A stretch of 35,149 nt of DNA, from positions 1 to 35,149 of the forward strand of contig JAJRDA010000004.1 of the NCBI GenBank assembly GCA_028678665.1, in the 5' to 3' direction. Shown here piece after piece: positions 9,456-18,103 of the stretch. The position numbers and the translations under genes were made by a program. Source of the DNA: Methanomicrobiales archaeon. GTDB taxonomy: Archaea; Halobacteriota; Methanomicrobia; Methanomicrobiales; JACTUA01. The first letter of the stretch is position 1. Every line of letters starts with the position of its first letter. The notes under the pieces were generated by a model that saw nothing but the letters and a program-made list of their open reading frames with translations, ran no database searches and had not been told where the DNA came from.

Positions 9456-9617
9456 ATGGAAATCAGTAACTGTACCTCCTGCAATGCACCCCTCGCAGAG
9501 CAGGGGGCCACCGAATTCGGGTGCCCGCAGTGCGGCACTGTCGTCCGCCGCTGCTACCGGTGCCGCATGCAGACTGTAGCCTACATCTGCCCCAAGTGCG
9601 GGTTCTGGGGGCCGTGA
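9456..9617 (+). CDS. Small zinc-ribbon protein
   Basis: MEISNCTSCNAPLAEQGATEFGCPQCGTVVRRCYRCRMQTVAYICPKCGFWGP, four CxxC pairs; directly upstream of aEF-1beta. Confidence 0.85.
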   Translation: MEISNCTSCNAPLAEQGATEFGCPQCGTVVRRCYRCRMQTVAYICPKCGFWGP

Positions 9618-9621
9618 TCCG

Positions 9622-9882
9622 ATGGGCAAGGTGGCCGCCGTCCTCCGGATCATGCCCGAGTCGGCAGAGGTGAACCTGAAGGATCTGGAACAGAGCATCC
9701 GGAAGAAGGTGAAGGGCATCCAGGACGTGGCCACCGAACCCATCGCCTTCGGCTTGCAGGCGCTCAAGATAGCGGTGGTGGTGAGCGATGACGAGGGCGG
9801 GACCGATATGATTGAAAAAGCCCTCTCGGAAGTACCCCAAGTGGGACAGGTAGAAACGATTGCGGTCAACCGGATGATCTGA
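9622..9882 (+). CDS. ef1b: Translation elongation factor aEF-1 beta
   Basis: MGKVAAVLRIMPESAEVNLKDLEQSIRKKV...IAFGLQALKIAVVVSDDEGGTDMIEKAL. Confidence 0.9.
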   Translation: MGKVAAVLRIMPESAEVNLKDLEQSIRKKVKGIQDVATEPIAFGLQALKIAVVVSDDEGGTDMIEKALSEVPQVGQVETIAVNRMI

Positions 9883-9897
9883 ATTCCGGCCCGGCCG

Positions 9898-10851
9898 TCA
9901 GTCCCCGATTTCCAGTTTTTCGAGAACCGTCCCGGTGATGGTCCGTATCTTCTCCACGGACTCCTGGAATGCGCGGACCTCATTGTCCTCGATCCGGATC
10001 GGCACCGGGAACGCGCCGTTCCGGTTGATTCTCGCGGGAACGCCGATGCAGACATCCCCGATCCCGTGCACCTCCTGACGGATGTAGCTGGAGACCGTGA
10101 GGATCCGGTTCTCGTCCCCGAGGACCGTGCGCACGAGAGTGGCAATGGCCTCGCCGGGCCCGTACGTGGTGGCCCCGCGTTTCCGGATGATCATCTCACC
10201 CGAGGTCTTCACCGTGTTGATCATCTCTTCCATGGGGATCTGGGTGAAGGCAGGCAGGTTGTTGATGGTGATGCCGCCCACCGTGGTCGCAGACCACAGC
10301 GGAACCATGGAATCCCCGTGCTCCCCGATGATCCGGGTGTGGACCTCGGAGACGTGGACCCGGAAGAAGTCGGCAAGGAGCGATTTCAGCCGCATGGAGT
10401 CCAGGTGGGTGCCCAGTCCGAAGACATGCTCCGGCCGCATGCCGGAGTACCGGAGGGCCACCGATGTCATCACGTCCACGGGGTTCGTCACCATGAAGAT
10501 GATGGCCTCGGGAGCGACACGGCCGATGGTCTCGGCTGCAGGTGCCACGATCCTGCCATTCTGGAGCGCAAGGTCCAGGCGCGCCTGCCCTGGCTGCCGT
10601 GCGATCCCCGCGGTGCAGACCACGATATCCGATCCCCGCACGTCGTCCATCTCCACCGACCAGCTGATCCGGGTATCCGTTCCCCGGGCGGCGAAGGAGT
10701 CCCCCAGGTCCCGGGCCAGGCCGTCCAGCTGATCCTCTGAGCCGGCCCTGCCGATGAGCAGGAGGTCGTCAACGTGGGGGTCATGGGAGATGGCATGGGC
10801 TGCAAACGATCCGATTCTGCCTGAAGCACCAATGATGGCTACGGTTGCCAT
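9898..10851 (-). CDS. mdh: Malate/lactate dehydrogenase family protein
   Basis: MATVAIIGASGRIGSFAAHAI, VTNPVDVMTSVALRYSG, IIGEHGDSMVPLWS. Start moved to 10851 because the longer ORF runs into the SRP RNA. Confidence 0.85.
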   Translation of the reverse strand: MATVAIIGASGRIGSFAAHAISHDPHVDDLLLIGRAGSEDQLDGLARDLGDSFAARGTDTRISWSVEMDDVRGSDIVVCTAGIARQPGQARLDLALQNGRIVAPAAETIGRVAPEAIIFMVTNPVDVMTSVALRYSGMRPEHVFGLGTHLDSMRLKSLLADFFRVHVSEVHTRIIGEHGDSMVPLWSATTVGGITINNLPAFTQIPMEEMINTVKTSGEMIIRKRGATTYGPGEAIATLVRTVLGDENRILTVSSYIRQEVHGIGDVCIGVPARINRNGAFPVPIRIEDNEVRAFQESVEKIRTITGTVLEKLEIGD

Positions 10852-10856
10852 GGAAT

Positions 10857-11180
10857 GATCACGTGGGGACACGTCCTCGGTCGGCACCACGTTCCGCCGG
10901 TATCGCGTGCGTCCCTCCTCCACCCCGCAACCCCGTGGGCGCCGTACGTCCACGGTAGGTCTGCTCCCTTCCGGGCCTGAACCGGTCCCCGCGGCACCAG
11001 GTCTCCACCCCCTCCGGGGATTCGATCCCTGTCCGCCGGCCTCACAGGACGAGGTTTCTCAGTCAGGATATACGCAAGTTCCGATGGCCGACTGTGTCTT
11101 CCTCAGACTTCGCCCCCCGCGTACCGGCGGTTTCGGGTAACAGGTGACGTCGAACCACCCGGGCTAGTCCCCGGTGATCC
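10857..11180 (-). ncRNA. ffs: Signal recognition particle RNA (archaeal 7S RNA)
   Basis: Minus strand has domain IV GGTTCAGGCCCGGAAGGGAGCAGACC, archaeal 5' domain GACTAGCCCGGGTGGTTCGACGTCACCTGTTACCCGAAACCGCC, and GATCAC/GTGATC plus GGGGA/TCCCC helix 1 end pairing. Ends approximate. Confidence 0.92.
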
Positions 11181-11194
11181 TTGGGGCGCTGAAA

Positions 11195-11205
11195 GGATAA
11201 AAACT
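11195..11205 (-). promoter_or_regulatory. TATA-like box for SRP RNA
   Basis: AGTTTTTATCC on minus strand, about 15-25 nt upstream of the inferred SRP RNA 5' end; overlaps the stop codon of the upstream CDS. Confidence 0.5.
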
Positions 11206-12238
11206 AGGGGATGAAGGCCTCCCCCCCCACCCTCTCCCGCCATTCCTGCAGGATCCGGCGGTTCGCCTCGGGATCCGACTTCCGGAAGAGGTCAATCACG
11301 GTAAGGAGGGGCTTCTCCTTCGGGATCACTGCACCCAGCCGCCGGTAGTCTCCCTGGTACACCTCGATCTTCTGCGCCCCCTCCGCCTCGGCCACCTTCA
11401 GGGGCTCCTCCATGACCGGGTGCTCCTGGAGCTCGCGGTACTCCTTCAGGAACCGGACCGGTTCGACGAGCAGGTGCTCCCGGTTCACCTCCACGTTATA
11501 GGCTGACCAGTAGGCAGCGGCGTACCAGGCATCGTTCAGGATCACGTGGCGCACGCCGCTGATGGCGCCCAGGATCCCCAGGGTCCCGACCCCGGAGGAA
11601 GCGTCCACGAAGACCCTGGGCATGGCGTGGCGCAGCTGGACGCTGACAGAGACGATCTTGGGATCATACCCCCGGGGGAACTCGATGTGGGTGAGGGACT
11701 GCTGCTTGTAGAGGACCACCGGGCTGTGCTGGGTGTAGAAGATGTCCGCCCGCACATCGCACCCGGCCAGGAGCTCGTAGTTCCGCGGGGGTGTGACCAG
11801 GTCCACGTCGACTGCCCCCGGGGTGAACTCCCCGCATTTCACCACGCCCCGAAGCTCCGGCACCTCCCGCATCAGCTGTTCTGCGGTCTTTTTATCGACA
11901 TGGCGGGAGAGGAGGAGGAGGGAGTTCCGGGGAAGATAGGGGGGCTGGTTCATGGCGAAGCCGGGGTGGACAAGAGGGATACCGGCCTCACGGAGGGGGC
12001 TGCCCCGGTTGAGAAGCCCCTCCTGCACCATGAGGGTGTAGATCTCGAGAAAGACGTTGTCGATGAAACGTTTCTCGCAGGTGCAGGCCTCCATGATCCC
12101 GAGATCGGCGGGAGGGGGCATCTGCTTGTCCAGCATCCGGGGCGTGCAGGCAGGGCAGGGGGAAAAGACGGTATCCAGGGTATCCAGGAGCTCGTGCGCG
12201 TACTGCACGCAGTCCTCACCGCAGACAGGGCACTTCAT
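11204..12238 (-). CDS. Conserved methanogen-type protein with N-terminal zinc-binding motif and Rossmann/methyltransferase-like core
   Basis: MKCPVCGEDC...CPACTPRML...ACTCEKRF N-terminus; VFVDASSGVGTLGILGAISGVRHVILNDAW. Start at 12238 avoids the tRNA. Confidence 0.6.
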   Translation of the reverse strand: MKCPVCGEDCVQYAHELLDTLDTVFSPCPACTPRMLDKQMPPPADLGIMEACTCEKRFIDNVFLEIYTLMVQEGLLNRGSPLREAGIPLVHPGFAMNQPPYLPRNSLLLLSRHVDKKTAEQLMREVPELRGVVKCGEFTPGAVDVDLVTPPRNYELLAGCDVRADIFYTQHSPVVLYKQQSLTHIEFPRGYDPKIVSVSVQLRHAMPRVFVDASSGVGTLGILGAISGVRHVILNDAWYAAAYWSAYNVEVNREHLLVEPVRFLKEYRELQEHPVMEEPLKVAEAEGAQKIEVYQGDYRRLGAVIPKEKPLLTVIDLFRKSDPEANRRILQEWRERVGGEAFIP

Positions 12239-12240
12239 CA

Positions 12241-12315
12241 TGGGCCCGATGCGATTTGAACGCATGACCGCCCGGTTATGAGCCGGGCGCTCTCACCGGA
12301 CTAAGCTACGGGCCC
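12241..12315 (-). tRNA. tRNA with CAU anticodon, probably tRNA-Ile2
   Basis: GGGCCCGTAGCTTAGTCCGGTGAGAGCGCCCGGCTCATAACCGGGCGGTCATGCGTTCAAATCGCATCGGGCCCA folds as a cloverleaf; elongator Met is the alternative. Confidence 0.9.
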
Positions 12316-12328
12316 GGAGAAAGCAGAG

Positions 12329-12401
12329 CGCCGCCAACAGGACTCGAACCTGTGACATGCTGGTTAACAGCCAGCCACTCTACCAACTGAGTTATGGCGG
12401 C
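12329..12401 (-). tRNA. tRNA-Asn (GTT)
   Basis: GCCGCCATAACTCAGTTGGTAGAGTGGCTGGCTGTTAACCAGCATGTCACAGGTTCGAGTCCTGTTGGCGGCG. Confidence 0.93.
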
Positions 12402-12553
12402 ATCAGGCGATATGCTTTATTACATCTTCGCGGTGGTTTATGAAACTTTGGAACAGGGAATCCTCGAGGGTTTGAGACCCCCGCAGGCCCCGTAAAATCT
12501 CCCGTTCCCCCACTGGAAAACGGGGCGTCCCCCCCTCTCCCCTGTTTTCACCG

Positions 12554-12847
12554 TCAGTGTTTTTTCAGGGCCTGGATCTGCCGGATCAGCTCGTCCAGTT
12601 CCCTGTCGACCTTTCCGAGGAGCATCTGGGCCTTGGGGGTCGCCATGGCACCGGAGGGGGAGGCACGGATATAGCCGAGATGCTCCAGGATCCGGAGGGA
12701 GTACCGGATCCGGTGGTAGGGGAGATCCAGGAGGAGGGAGAGCTTCATGATGCCGATGGGTTCATGCTCCACCACCGTTGTGAGCACCTGCAGGTGCCTC
12801 CCCAGCAGGTCCACCTCCCCCTTCAGCTTTGCGAGCATCCCTGACAC
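12554..12847 (-). CDS. Winged-helix DNA-binding protein
   Basis: VLTTVVEHEPIGIMKLSLLLDLPYHRIRYSLRILEHLGYIRASPSGAMATP, wHTH-like pattern. Confidence 0.7.
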   Translation of the reverse strand: MSGMLAKLKGEVDLLGRHLQVLTTVVEHEPIGIMKLSLLLDLPYHRIRYSLRILEHLGYIRASPSGAMATPKAQMLLGKVDRELDELIRQIQALKKH

Positions 12848-12870
12848 TCCATTACCGGTGGCATGCTACT

Positions 12871-13167
12871 TCAATCTGTCCGTTCCCTGCCGGCCCCTGC
12901 CGCATCTCCGCCATCCCCGCGGGGTTCGACGATGCCCTTCCGGTGCTCCTCGTCCAGCCACTGTTTGGTCCGCCGGTACAGCCGCATGAAATACAGGAAA
13001 AGGCCGGCCGCGGCTGCGAGGGAGACTACGATCGCCACCCGTCCTGCGGGGGTGGGCATCCAAAAGTACAGGAGCACGGCAACGGCAATGAGGATCAGGA
13101 TGGCGTTGAGGAGAACGATGAGCTTGATGAACCGGAACCTGAGATCACCCTTGGCCGCCTCATCCAT
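12871..13167 (-). CDS. Small membrane protein, two predicted TM helices
   Basis: FIKLIVLLNAILILIAVAVLLYFW and VAIVVSLAAAAGLFLYFMRLY. Confidence 0.6.
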   Translation of the reverse strand: MDEAAKGDLRFRFIKLIVLLNAILILIAVAVLLYFWMPTPAGRVAIVVSLAAAAGLFLYFMRLYRRTKQWLDEEHRKGIVEPRGDGGDAAGAGRERTD

Positions 13168-13227
13168 GGGAAATCATGGAACGCAGGGATAAAAGTACTT
13201 GTGGGTTCAGCACCCAGATCCCTGAGA

Positions 13228-14355
13228 ATGGAACCACTGGACCGGGCAATCCGTGCCGCGGGAGCTGCAGCCTACGTGGCGTACGCATCCTCGGCCGACG
13301 CGGACATGCTCTACCTGACCCGGTTCCGCACCACAGACCCCATCGTGTTTCTGAAGAAGCCGGGCGAACGGGGGACCATCGTCGTCTCCCAGATGGAGTA
13401 CGAGCGGGGCGTCCGGGAATCCACCGCCGCGGTGATGACCCGGGCAGATGCCGGCCTCCCGGAGATCCTGAAGGAAGAGAAGGATCGCACGAGGGCGTAC
13501 GCCCGGATGATCGCAGGGCTCAGTCCCGGCAAAATACTCGTGCCGCCGCAGTTCCCGCTGGGCCTTGCCCGGGAACTGGAGCAGTTCCACCCCGTGGTCG
13601 TGGACCGGGGCACGGTGGCTGCCAGGCGGGCGGTGAAGCGGACCGAAGAGGTGCGGGAGATCCGGAAGGTACTCCTGGCCGCGGAAGCGGCAGTCTCGAT
13701 GGCGATCCGGATGATCGCACGAGCCAAGGTCACCGGCGGCATCCTGCACCGGGACGGGAAGCCCCTCACGTCTGAGGCGGTCCGGCAGGAGATGCACATG
13801 CTCCTCCTGTCCCGGGGGTGCCGGGCCCAGGACACCATCGTGGCCTGCGGGCCGGACTCGGCGGTGCCCCACCTCCGGGGAGAGGGACCCCTGCGGGAGG
13901 GGGAGCCCATCATCATCGACCTCTTCCCCCGGGACGAGGTCAGCGGGTACTGCGCTGATCTCTCCCGCACGGTGGTGAAGGGTGAGCCGGATACGAAGGT
14001 GGGAGAGATGTACCGGGCGGTCCGCGATGCGAAACGCCTGGCCGCCGCCCGGGCAAAACCCGGCGTGGAGGGGGCTGCCCTGCACCAGGCCGTCGTGGAA
14101 TTCTTTGCAGAACAGGGGTTCGAGAGCAACACCCGTGGCTTCATCCACAGCCTGGGCCACGGGATCGGTCTCGAGGTGCACGAGGACCCATCCCTCGGTC
14201 CCGGCGGGGGCCCGCTCGCCGCCGGAAACGTCTTCACGCTGGAACCGGGCCTGTACTACCCGGAGGTGGGGGGAGTGCGCCTGGAGGACATGGTGCTCCT
14301 GACACCGCGGGGCTGCACCCTCCTCTCGAAACTGGGGGAGCGGCTGGGCGTATGA
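13228..14355 (+). CDS. M24-family Xaa-Pro aminopeptidase
   Basis: IIIDLFPRDEVSGYCADLSRTVV, HSLGHGIGLEVHEDPSL, FTLEPGLYYPEVGGVRLEDM. Start moved from 12829 to ATG 13228. Confidence 0.88.
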   Translation: MEPLDRAIRAAGAAAYVAYASSADADMLYLTRFRTTDPIVFLKKPGERGTIVVSQMEYERGVRESTAAVMTRADAGLPEILKEEKDRTRAYARMIAGLSPGKILVPPQFPLGLARELEQFHPVVVDRGTVAARRAVKRTEEVREIRKVLLAAEAAVSMAIRMIARAKVTGGILHRDGKPLTSEAVRQEMHMLLLSRGCRAQDTIVACGPDSAVPHLRGEGPLREGEPIIIDLFPRDEVSGYCADLSRTVVKGEPDTKVGEMYRAVRDAKRLAAARAKPGVEGAALHQAVVEFFAEQGFESNTRGFIHSLGHGIGLEVHEDPSLGPGGGPLAAGNVFTLEPGLYYPEVGGVRLEDMVLLTPRGCTLLSKLGERLGV

Positions 14356-15227
14356 ACGACGAGATCCTGGAGTCGTACCGGGAAGCCGGCAGGGTGGCCT
14401 CCCGGATCCTGCGGGAGGGGGCGGCCATGGTGCGGGTGGAGGCGTCCCTCCTCGAGGTGGTGGAAGCGGTGGAGAGCCGGGTCCGGGAGGAGGGGGCCGG
14501 ACTCGCGTTCCCCCTGAACCTCTCCCTGAACGAGGATGCGGCACATGATACGGCCACACCGGGAGATACCCGAACCTTCCGGAAGGGGGACATGGTGAAG
14601 CTGGACCTGGGCGTGCAGATGGACGGGTACATCGCCGATACCGCTGCGACGGTGGACCTTGGCGATCACCCCCTGCTGGTGGAGGCCTCCCGGGAAGCCC
14701 TGGAGGCGGCCATCGGGCGGGTGCGCCCCGGGGTCACCACCGGTGAACTGGGGGCAGTGATCCAGCAGGAGATCGAGGGGCGGGGCTACCGCCCCGTGGC
14801 AAACCTCACCGGCCACGGGCTGGACCGGTACCGGATCCATGCACCCCCCACCATCCCCAACATCGCCATCCAGGGCGGGGCTGTGCTCCAGGAAGGGATG
14901 GCATTCGCCATCGAACCCTTCGCTTCCACCGGTACCGGCATGGTGAGCGACGCGCCGCGGATCCAGATCTTCCAGCAGATCGCTGAAAAACCCGTCCGCC
15001 TGGCCGCGGCGAGGGAGATCCTGGCCAGGGTGAAGGACCGGAACGGCCTTCCCTTTGCCCGGCGCTGGCTGGACGGTTCACGGGTGGAGATCGGTCTCGC
15101 CACCCTGGTACGGGCGGCCGTCCTCCACGCCTACCCGGTCCTGCACGATCGGCCCGGATCCCTGGTCTCCCAGGCAGAGCATACCCTGATCGTGACCGCG
15201 GACGGGGCTCTCGTCACCACCCGCTAG
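14352..15227 (+). CDS. map: Methionine aminopeptidase, type II
   Basis: AFPLNLSLNEDAAHDTATPGD, VKLDLGVQMDGYIADTAATV, NLTGHGLDRYRIHAPPTIPN; 4-nt overlap with upstream M24 gene. Confidence 0.92.
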   Translation: MNDEILESYREAGRVASRILREGAAMVRVEASLLEVVEAVESRVREEGAGLAFPLNLSLNEDAAHDTATPGDTRTFRKGDMVKLDLGVQMDGYIADTAATVDLGDHPLLVEASREALEAAIGRVRPGVTTGELGAVIQQEIEGRGYRPVANLTGHGLDRYRIHAPPTIPNIAIQGGAVLQEGMAFAIEPFASTGTGMVSDAPRIQIFQQIAEKPVRLAAAREILARVKDRNGLPFARRWLDGSRVEIGLATLVRAAVLHAYPVLHDRPGSLVSQAEHTLIVTADGALVTTR

Positions 15228-15271
15228 GAAACCATTATTGGAGCCCGGGTGAAAGAGTACCGGTTACACCA

Positions 15272-16549
15272 ATGACCCCCGATGCCGCCCCCGAGACCCT
15301 GCAGGTAATGGAGGTCCTCCTCACGGCCGAGGTCTTCAACACCACCCCGCAGCTGGATGCGAATGACTTGAATCCCCTCTGCCGGCGCATCTTCGGCGTC
15401 GGCCAGGGCGTGGACCAGGTGAAGCGGCCGGTCGTGGTACCGGAAGCGGTGCTGCGGGAGGTGCTGAAGATCACCGGGTCCATTGACAAGGTGAAACAGC
15501 ACCCCTTCGTGGAGCAGGAGGCCCTGGGGAAGCGCCTCCGGATCTCGGCCCTGGAACCGGCCGCCCGGTGGTTCCTCTCCCACGGGGGCAAGCCCCGCAT
15601 CAGCGGCAACCCGGCCCTCTCCTGGTTCTTCGAGCACTTTGACTCGGCCTCGGCGGATTACCGGGCGGCACGGGAGGCCAACCCACGGATAGAGGACACC
15701 CGGCCCTACCTGGACGCAAGGGTATCGCGGGCCATCGCGGAGGACGAATCCCTGCGGTCTTCCATGGAGCTCCTGATCGTGAGCGCCCCGGAAGAGGTGG
15801 AGCAGGCCCTCCCGCGCCTGGTGATTACCGATGGGCAGCGCCGGGTCATTGCCAAGATACGGGCCGCCATGGAGCACCGGGACTACCTGATCTCCCGGCA
15901 GATCCTGGAGGTGGGGAAGCTCCTCTTCATCGGGCCGCCGGGCACGGGGAAGACTTCCCTCGCCCTCGCCCTCTCCCGGGAGCTCCACCTGCCGGTGCTG
16001 GAGGTCCGGCTCTCCATGATCACCTCCCAGTACCTGGGGGAGACCTCCAAGAACATCGACCGGATCTTCCAGTTTGCCCGGAAGCTGGCCCCGTGCATCC
16101 TCTTCATCGACGAGTTCGACTTTGTCGCGAAGAGCCGCATCACCGATGACCACGGCGCCATGAAGCGGGCGGTGAACATGCTCCTCAAGAACATCGACCG
16201 GGTGAACCTGGTGCGGGACCGGGTGCTCCTGATCGGCGCCACCAACCACCCCCAGCTGCTGGACGAGGCGGCCTGGCGCCGGTTCGACGAGGTGGTGGAG
16301 TTCCCGCTCCCGGACGAGGCGATGCGGCGGGAGATACTCGTGTCCGTCACGTCATCCCTGGAGTGCAAGGGCGACCTCTCCGCCCTCGCGGGCCGCACCG
16401 AGGGGTTCTCCGGCGCCGACCTCCGTGTACTGGTGCGGGAAGCCCTCCTCTCGGCCCTGGTACGCGGGGACCGCTCTATCGGCGAGGCGGACCTGGAGAG
16501 TGGCATCCGGCTCGTGCAGGGGAGGAATCACCTCCGCGGTACAGAATAG
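15272..16549 (+). CDS. AAA+ ATPase with about 200-aa uncharacterised N-terminal region
   Basis: Walker A GPPGTGKTS, Walker B CILFIDEFD, SRH LLIGATNHPQLLDEAAWRRFDEVVEF. Confidence 0.85.
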   Translation: MTPDAAPETLQVMEVLLTAEVFNTTPQLDANDLNPLCRRIFGVGQGVDQVKRPVVVPEAVLREVLKITGSIDKVKQHPFVEQEALGKRLRISALEPAARWFLSHGGKPRISGNPALSWFFEHFDSASADYRAAREANPRIEDTRPYLDARVSRAIAEDESLRSSMELLIVSAPEEVEQALPRLVITDGQRRVIAKIRAAMEHRDYLISRQILEVGKLLFIGPPGTGKTSLALALSRELHLPVLEVRLSMITSQYLGETSKNIDRIFQFARKLAPCILFIDEFDFVAKSRITDDHGAMKRAVNMLLKNIDRVNLVRDRVLLIGATNHPQLLDEAAWRRFDEVVEFPLPDEAMRREILVSVTSSLECKGDLSALAGRTEGFSGADLRVLVREALLSALVRGDRSIGEADLESGIRLVQGRNHLRGTE

Positions 16550-16550
16550 C

Positions 16551-17270
16551 ATGCTTCTCACCCTCCTGGGGTCCGGTGATGCGGTGGGGACACCCAAGGT
16601 GGGGTGCCGCTGCCCGGTCTGCACCGAAGCGGTCCGTTCGGGCAGGCAGCGCCTCCGGACCTCGCTTCTCGTACAGCACGGCGGAAAGACCCTTCTCGTG
16701 GACAGCACTCCTGACATGCGGCAGCAGCTCCTGGCTGCCGGTGGCCCGGCCGTGGACGCGGTGATCTGGACCCATGGTCACTATGACCACTACACCGGTT
16801 ACGGCGACTTCTATAGGGTCCAGGATCCTCCCCCTGTCTATGCAGATCCCCGGACTCTCGGCTACGCAGCAGAGTACTTCAGTTTTCTCTCCTTTGCCCG
16901 CCATCCGCACGAACCCTACCGGCCTTTCGACCTCTTCGGTATCACGATCACCTTCGTCGAGATGAACCATCCCCCCGCGTACGCCTGCGGCCTGGTGCTG
17001 GAACACGAAGGATTCCGGGTCGGGTACACTTCCGATACCCTCGCATCCATTCCTGAAAGGAGCAGGAAGCTCCTCACAGGCATGGACCTGCTCTTCGTCG
17101 ACGGCATCGCCCCGCCCGAGATCCGGCTCCACAAGCACATGAACTACGAGGAGGCGTGCCGGCTCGCGGAGGAGGTGGGGGCAAAGGATTTCCGGTGCGT
17201 CCACCTCTCCCACCTGATTCCCTGGGAGATGCCCCACCAGGGAAGGGACATGGAGTCCTTTAAGTTCTGA
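16551..17270 (+). CDS. MBL-fold metallohydrolase, PhnP/RNase Z-like
   Basis: MLLTLLGSGDAVGTPKVGCRCPVC, WTHGHYDHYTGYGDF, GYTSDTLASIPE, VHLSHL. Confidence 0.85.
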   Translation: MLLTLLGSGDAVGTPKVGCRCPVCTEAVRSGRQRLRTSLLVQHGGKTLLVDSTPDMRQQLLAAGGPAVDAVIWTHGHYDHYTGYGDFYRVQDPPPVYADPRTLGYAAEYFSFLSFARHPHEPYRPFDLFGITITFVEMNHPPAYACGLVLEHEGFRVGYTSDTLASIPERSRKLLTGMDLLFVDGIAPPEIRLHKHMNYEEACRLAEEVGAKDFRCVHLSHLIPWEMPHQGRDMESFKF

Positions 17271-17310
17271 TGAAGGGTTGGCTCACCTGTTCCCTGTTGG
17301 TAATGATGAC

Positions 17311-17355
17311 GGGAGGGGGCTGGAGCCCCCTTCCGGGCCTTCCCCTACGAGGATA
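17311..17355 (+). repeat. Family A intergenic repeat copy A5 (left part of composite 1)
   Basis: gggagggggctggagcccccttccgggccttcccctacgaggata. Confidence 0.7.
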
Positions 17356-17403
17356 GACGGATCTTCGGTTGACGAGACAGTGTCATCTTCCCGTCCCTGA
17401 AAA

Positions 17404-17483
17404 CCGGCGGAGGGTGCCCACGCGGCGGGGGCGGTGAGCCCCCGAGAGCGTCTCACCAGTAGCCAGCGTATACGGAATACCGT
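17404..17483 (+). repeat. Family B intergenic repeat copy B1 with conserved 3' tail
   Basis: cggcggagggtgcccacgcggcgggggcggtgagcccccgagagcgtctcaccagta followed by a tail ending gaataccgtc, shared with B3. Confidence 0.8.
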
Positions 17484-17568
17484 CGCCTCACCTTCCAGGC
17501 ATGCTTCTCCCGCGGGTCGCGGCCGGCCCGGTTCCCTTTTTATATTCAGCCCTCCATGTACAAACGGC

Positions 17569-17835
17569 ATGGAGATCAAGATCCTCGAACTGCGGGCGGA
17601 CCAGGCACGGATCGTGCTCAAGGGCGAGGGGCACACTTTCCTGAACCTGCTCACCGACGAGATTTTAAAGGATCCGTCGGTGGACGTCGCGCGCTACCTG
17701 ATGGAATTCCAGTTCTCGGACCCCGAGCTCCTGATCACGACAGACGGGAAGAAGGGGCCCATCGAAGTGCTCCGCGAGGCCTGCGGAAGAATCTCCGGTC
17801 ACTGCGACGAGCTCTTGAAGGACCTGAAGGCCTGA
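17569..17835 (+). CDS. rpoL: DNA-directed RNA polymerase subunit L
   Basis: MEIKILELRADQARIVLKGEGHTFLNLLTDEILKDPSVDVARYLMEFQFSDPELLITTDG; upstream TTTTTATATT TATA-like box. Confidence 0.9.
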   Translation: MEIKILELRADQARIVLKGEGHTFLNLLTDEILKDPSVDVARYLMEFQFSDPELLITTDGKKGPIEVLREACGRISGHCDELLKDLKA

Positions 17836-17940
17836 AACATCCCCCCTTTTCTTCCCGGCCTGGTGGTCGGCTCTTCTGAAAGAGGAGGGATATCTTTCCC
17901 CGCTCCGGGCATATCTCCGAAAACCCGGAGAAACCGCTTG

Positions 17941-18015
17941 GAGGGGACTGTCCCCGAGGGGTGGGGTCGGGAGGGGGCTCTGCCCCCTCCTATCGCCCTC
18001 CCCCGGTGAGGATAA
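17941..18015 (+). repeat. Family A intergenic repeat copy A6 (both arms present)
   Basis: actgtccccgaggggtggggtcgggagggggctctgccccctcctatcgccctcccccggtgaggata; near-complete inverted repeat. Confidence 0.75.
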
Positions 18016-18103
18016 GCGGATCGGACTGACAGCCATCTCACTTCTCTGAAAGGCAATGACGTGAGAAAAAAGCGGGAGAGAGATGACGGCAACAGATGGC
18101 TCT

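Noticed and set aside
10852-10953. Upstream extension of the MDH ORF
   Set aside because: Lies inside the SRP RNA 3' region; MATVAIIGASGRIG is the natural N-terminus.
12829-13227. N-terminal extension of the Xaa-Pro aminopeptidase ORF
   Set aside because: Antisense to a small membrane protein gene; the peptidase begins naturally at 13228.
13207-14559. 450-aa minus-strand ORF
   Set aside because: Antisense to the M24 peptidase genes, proline/arginine-rich shadow frame.
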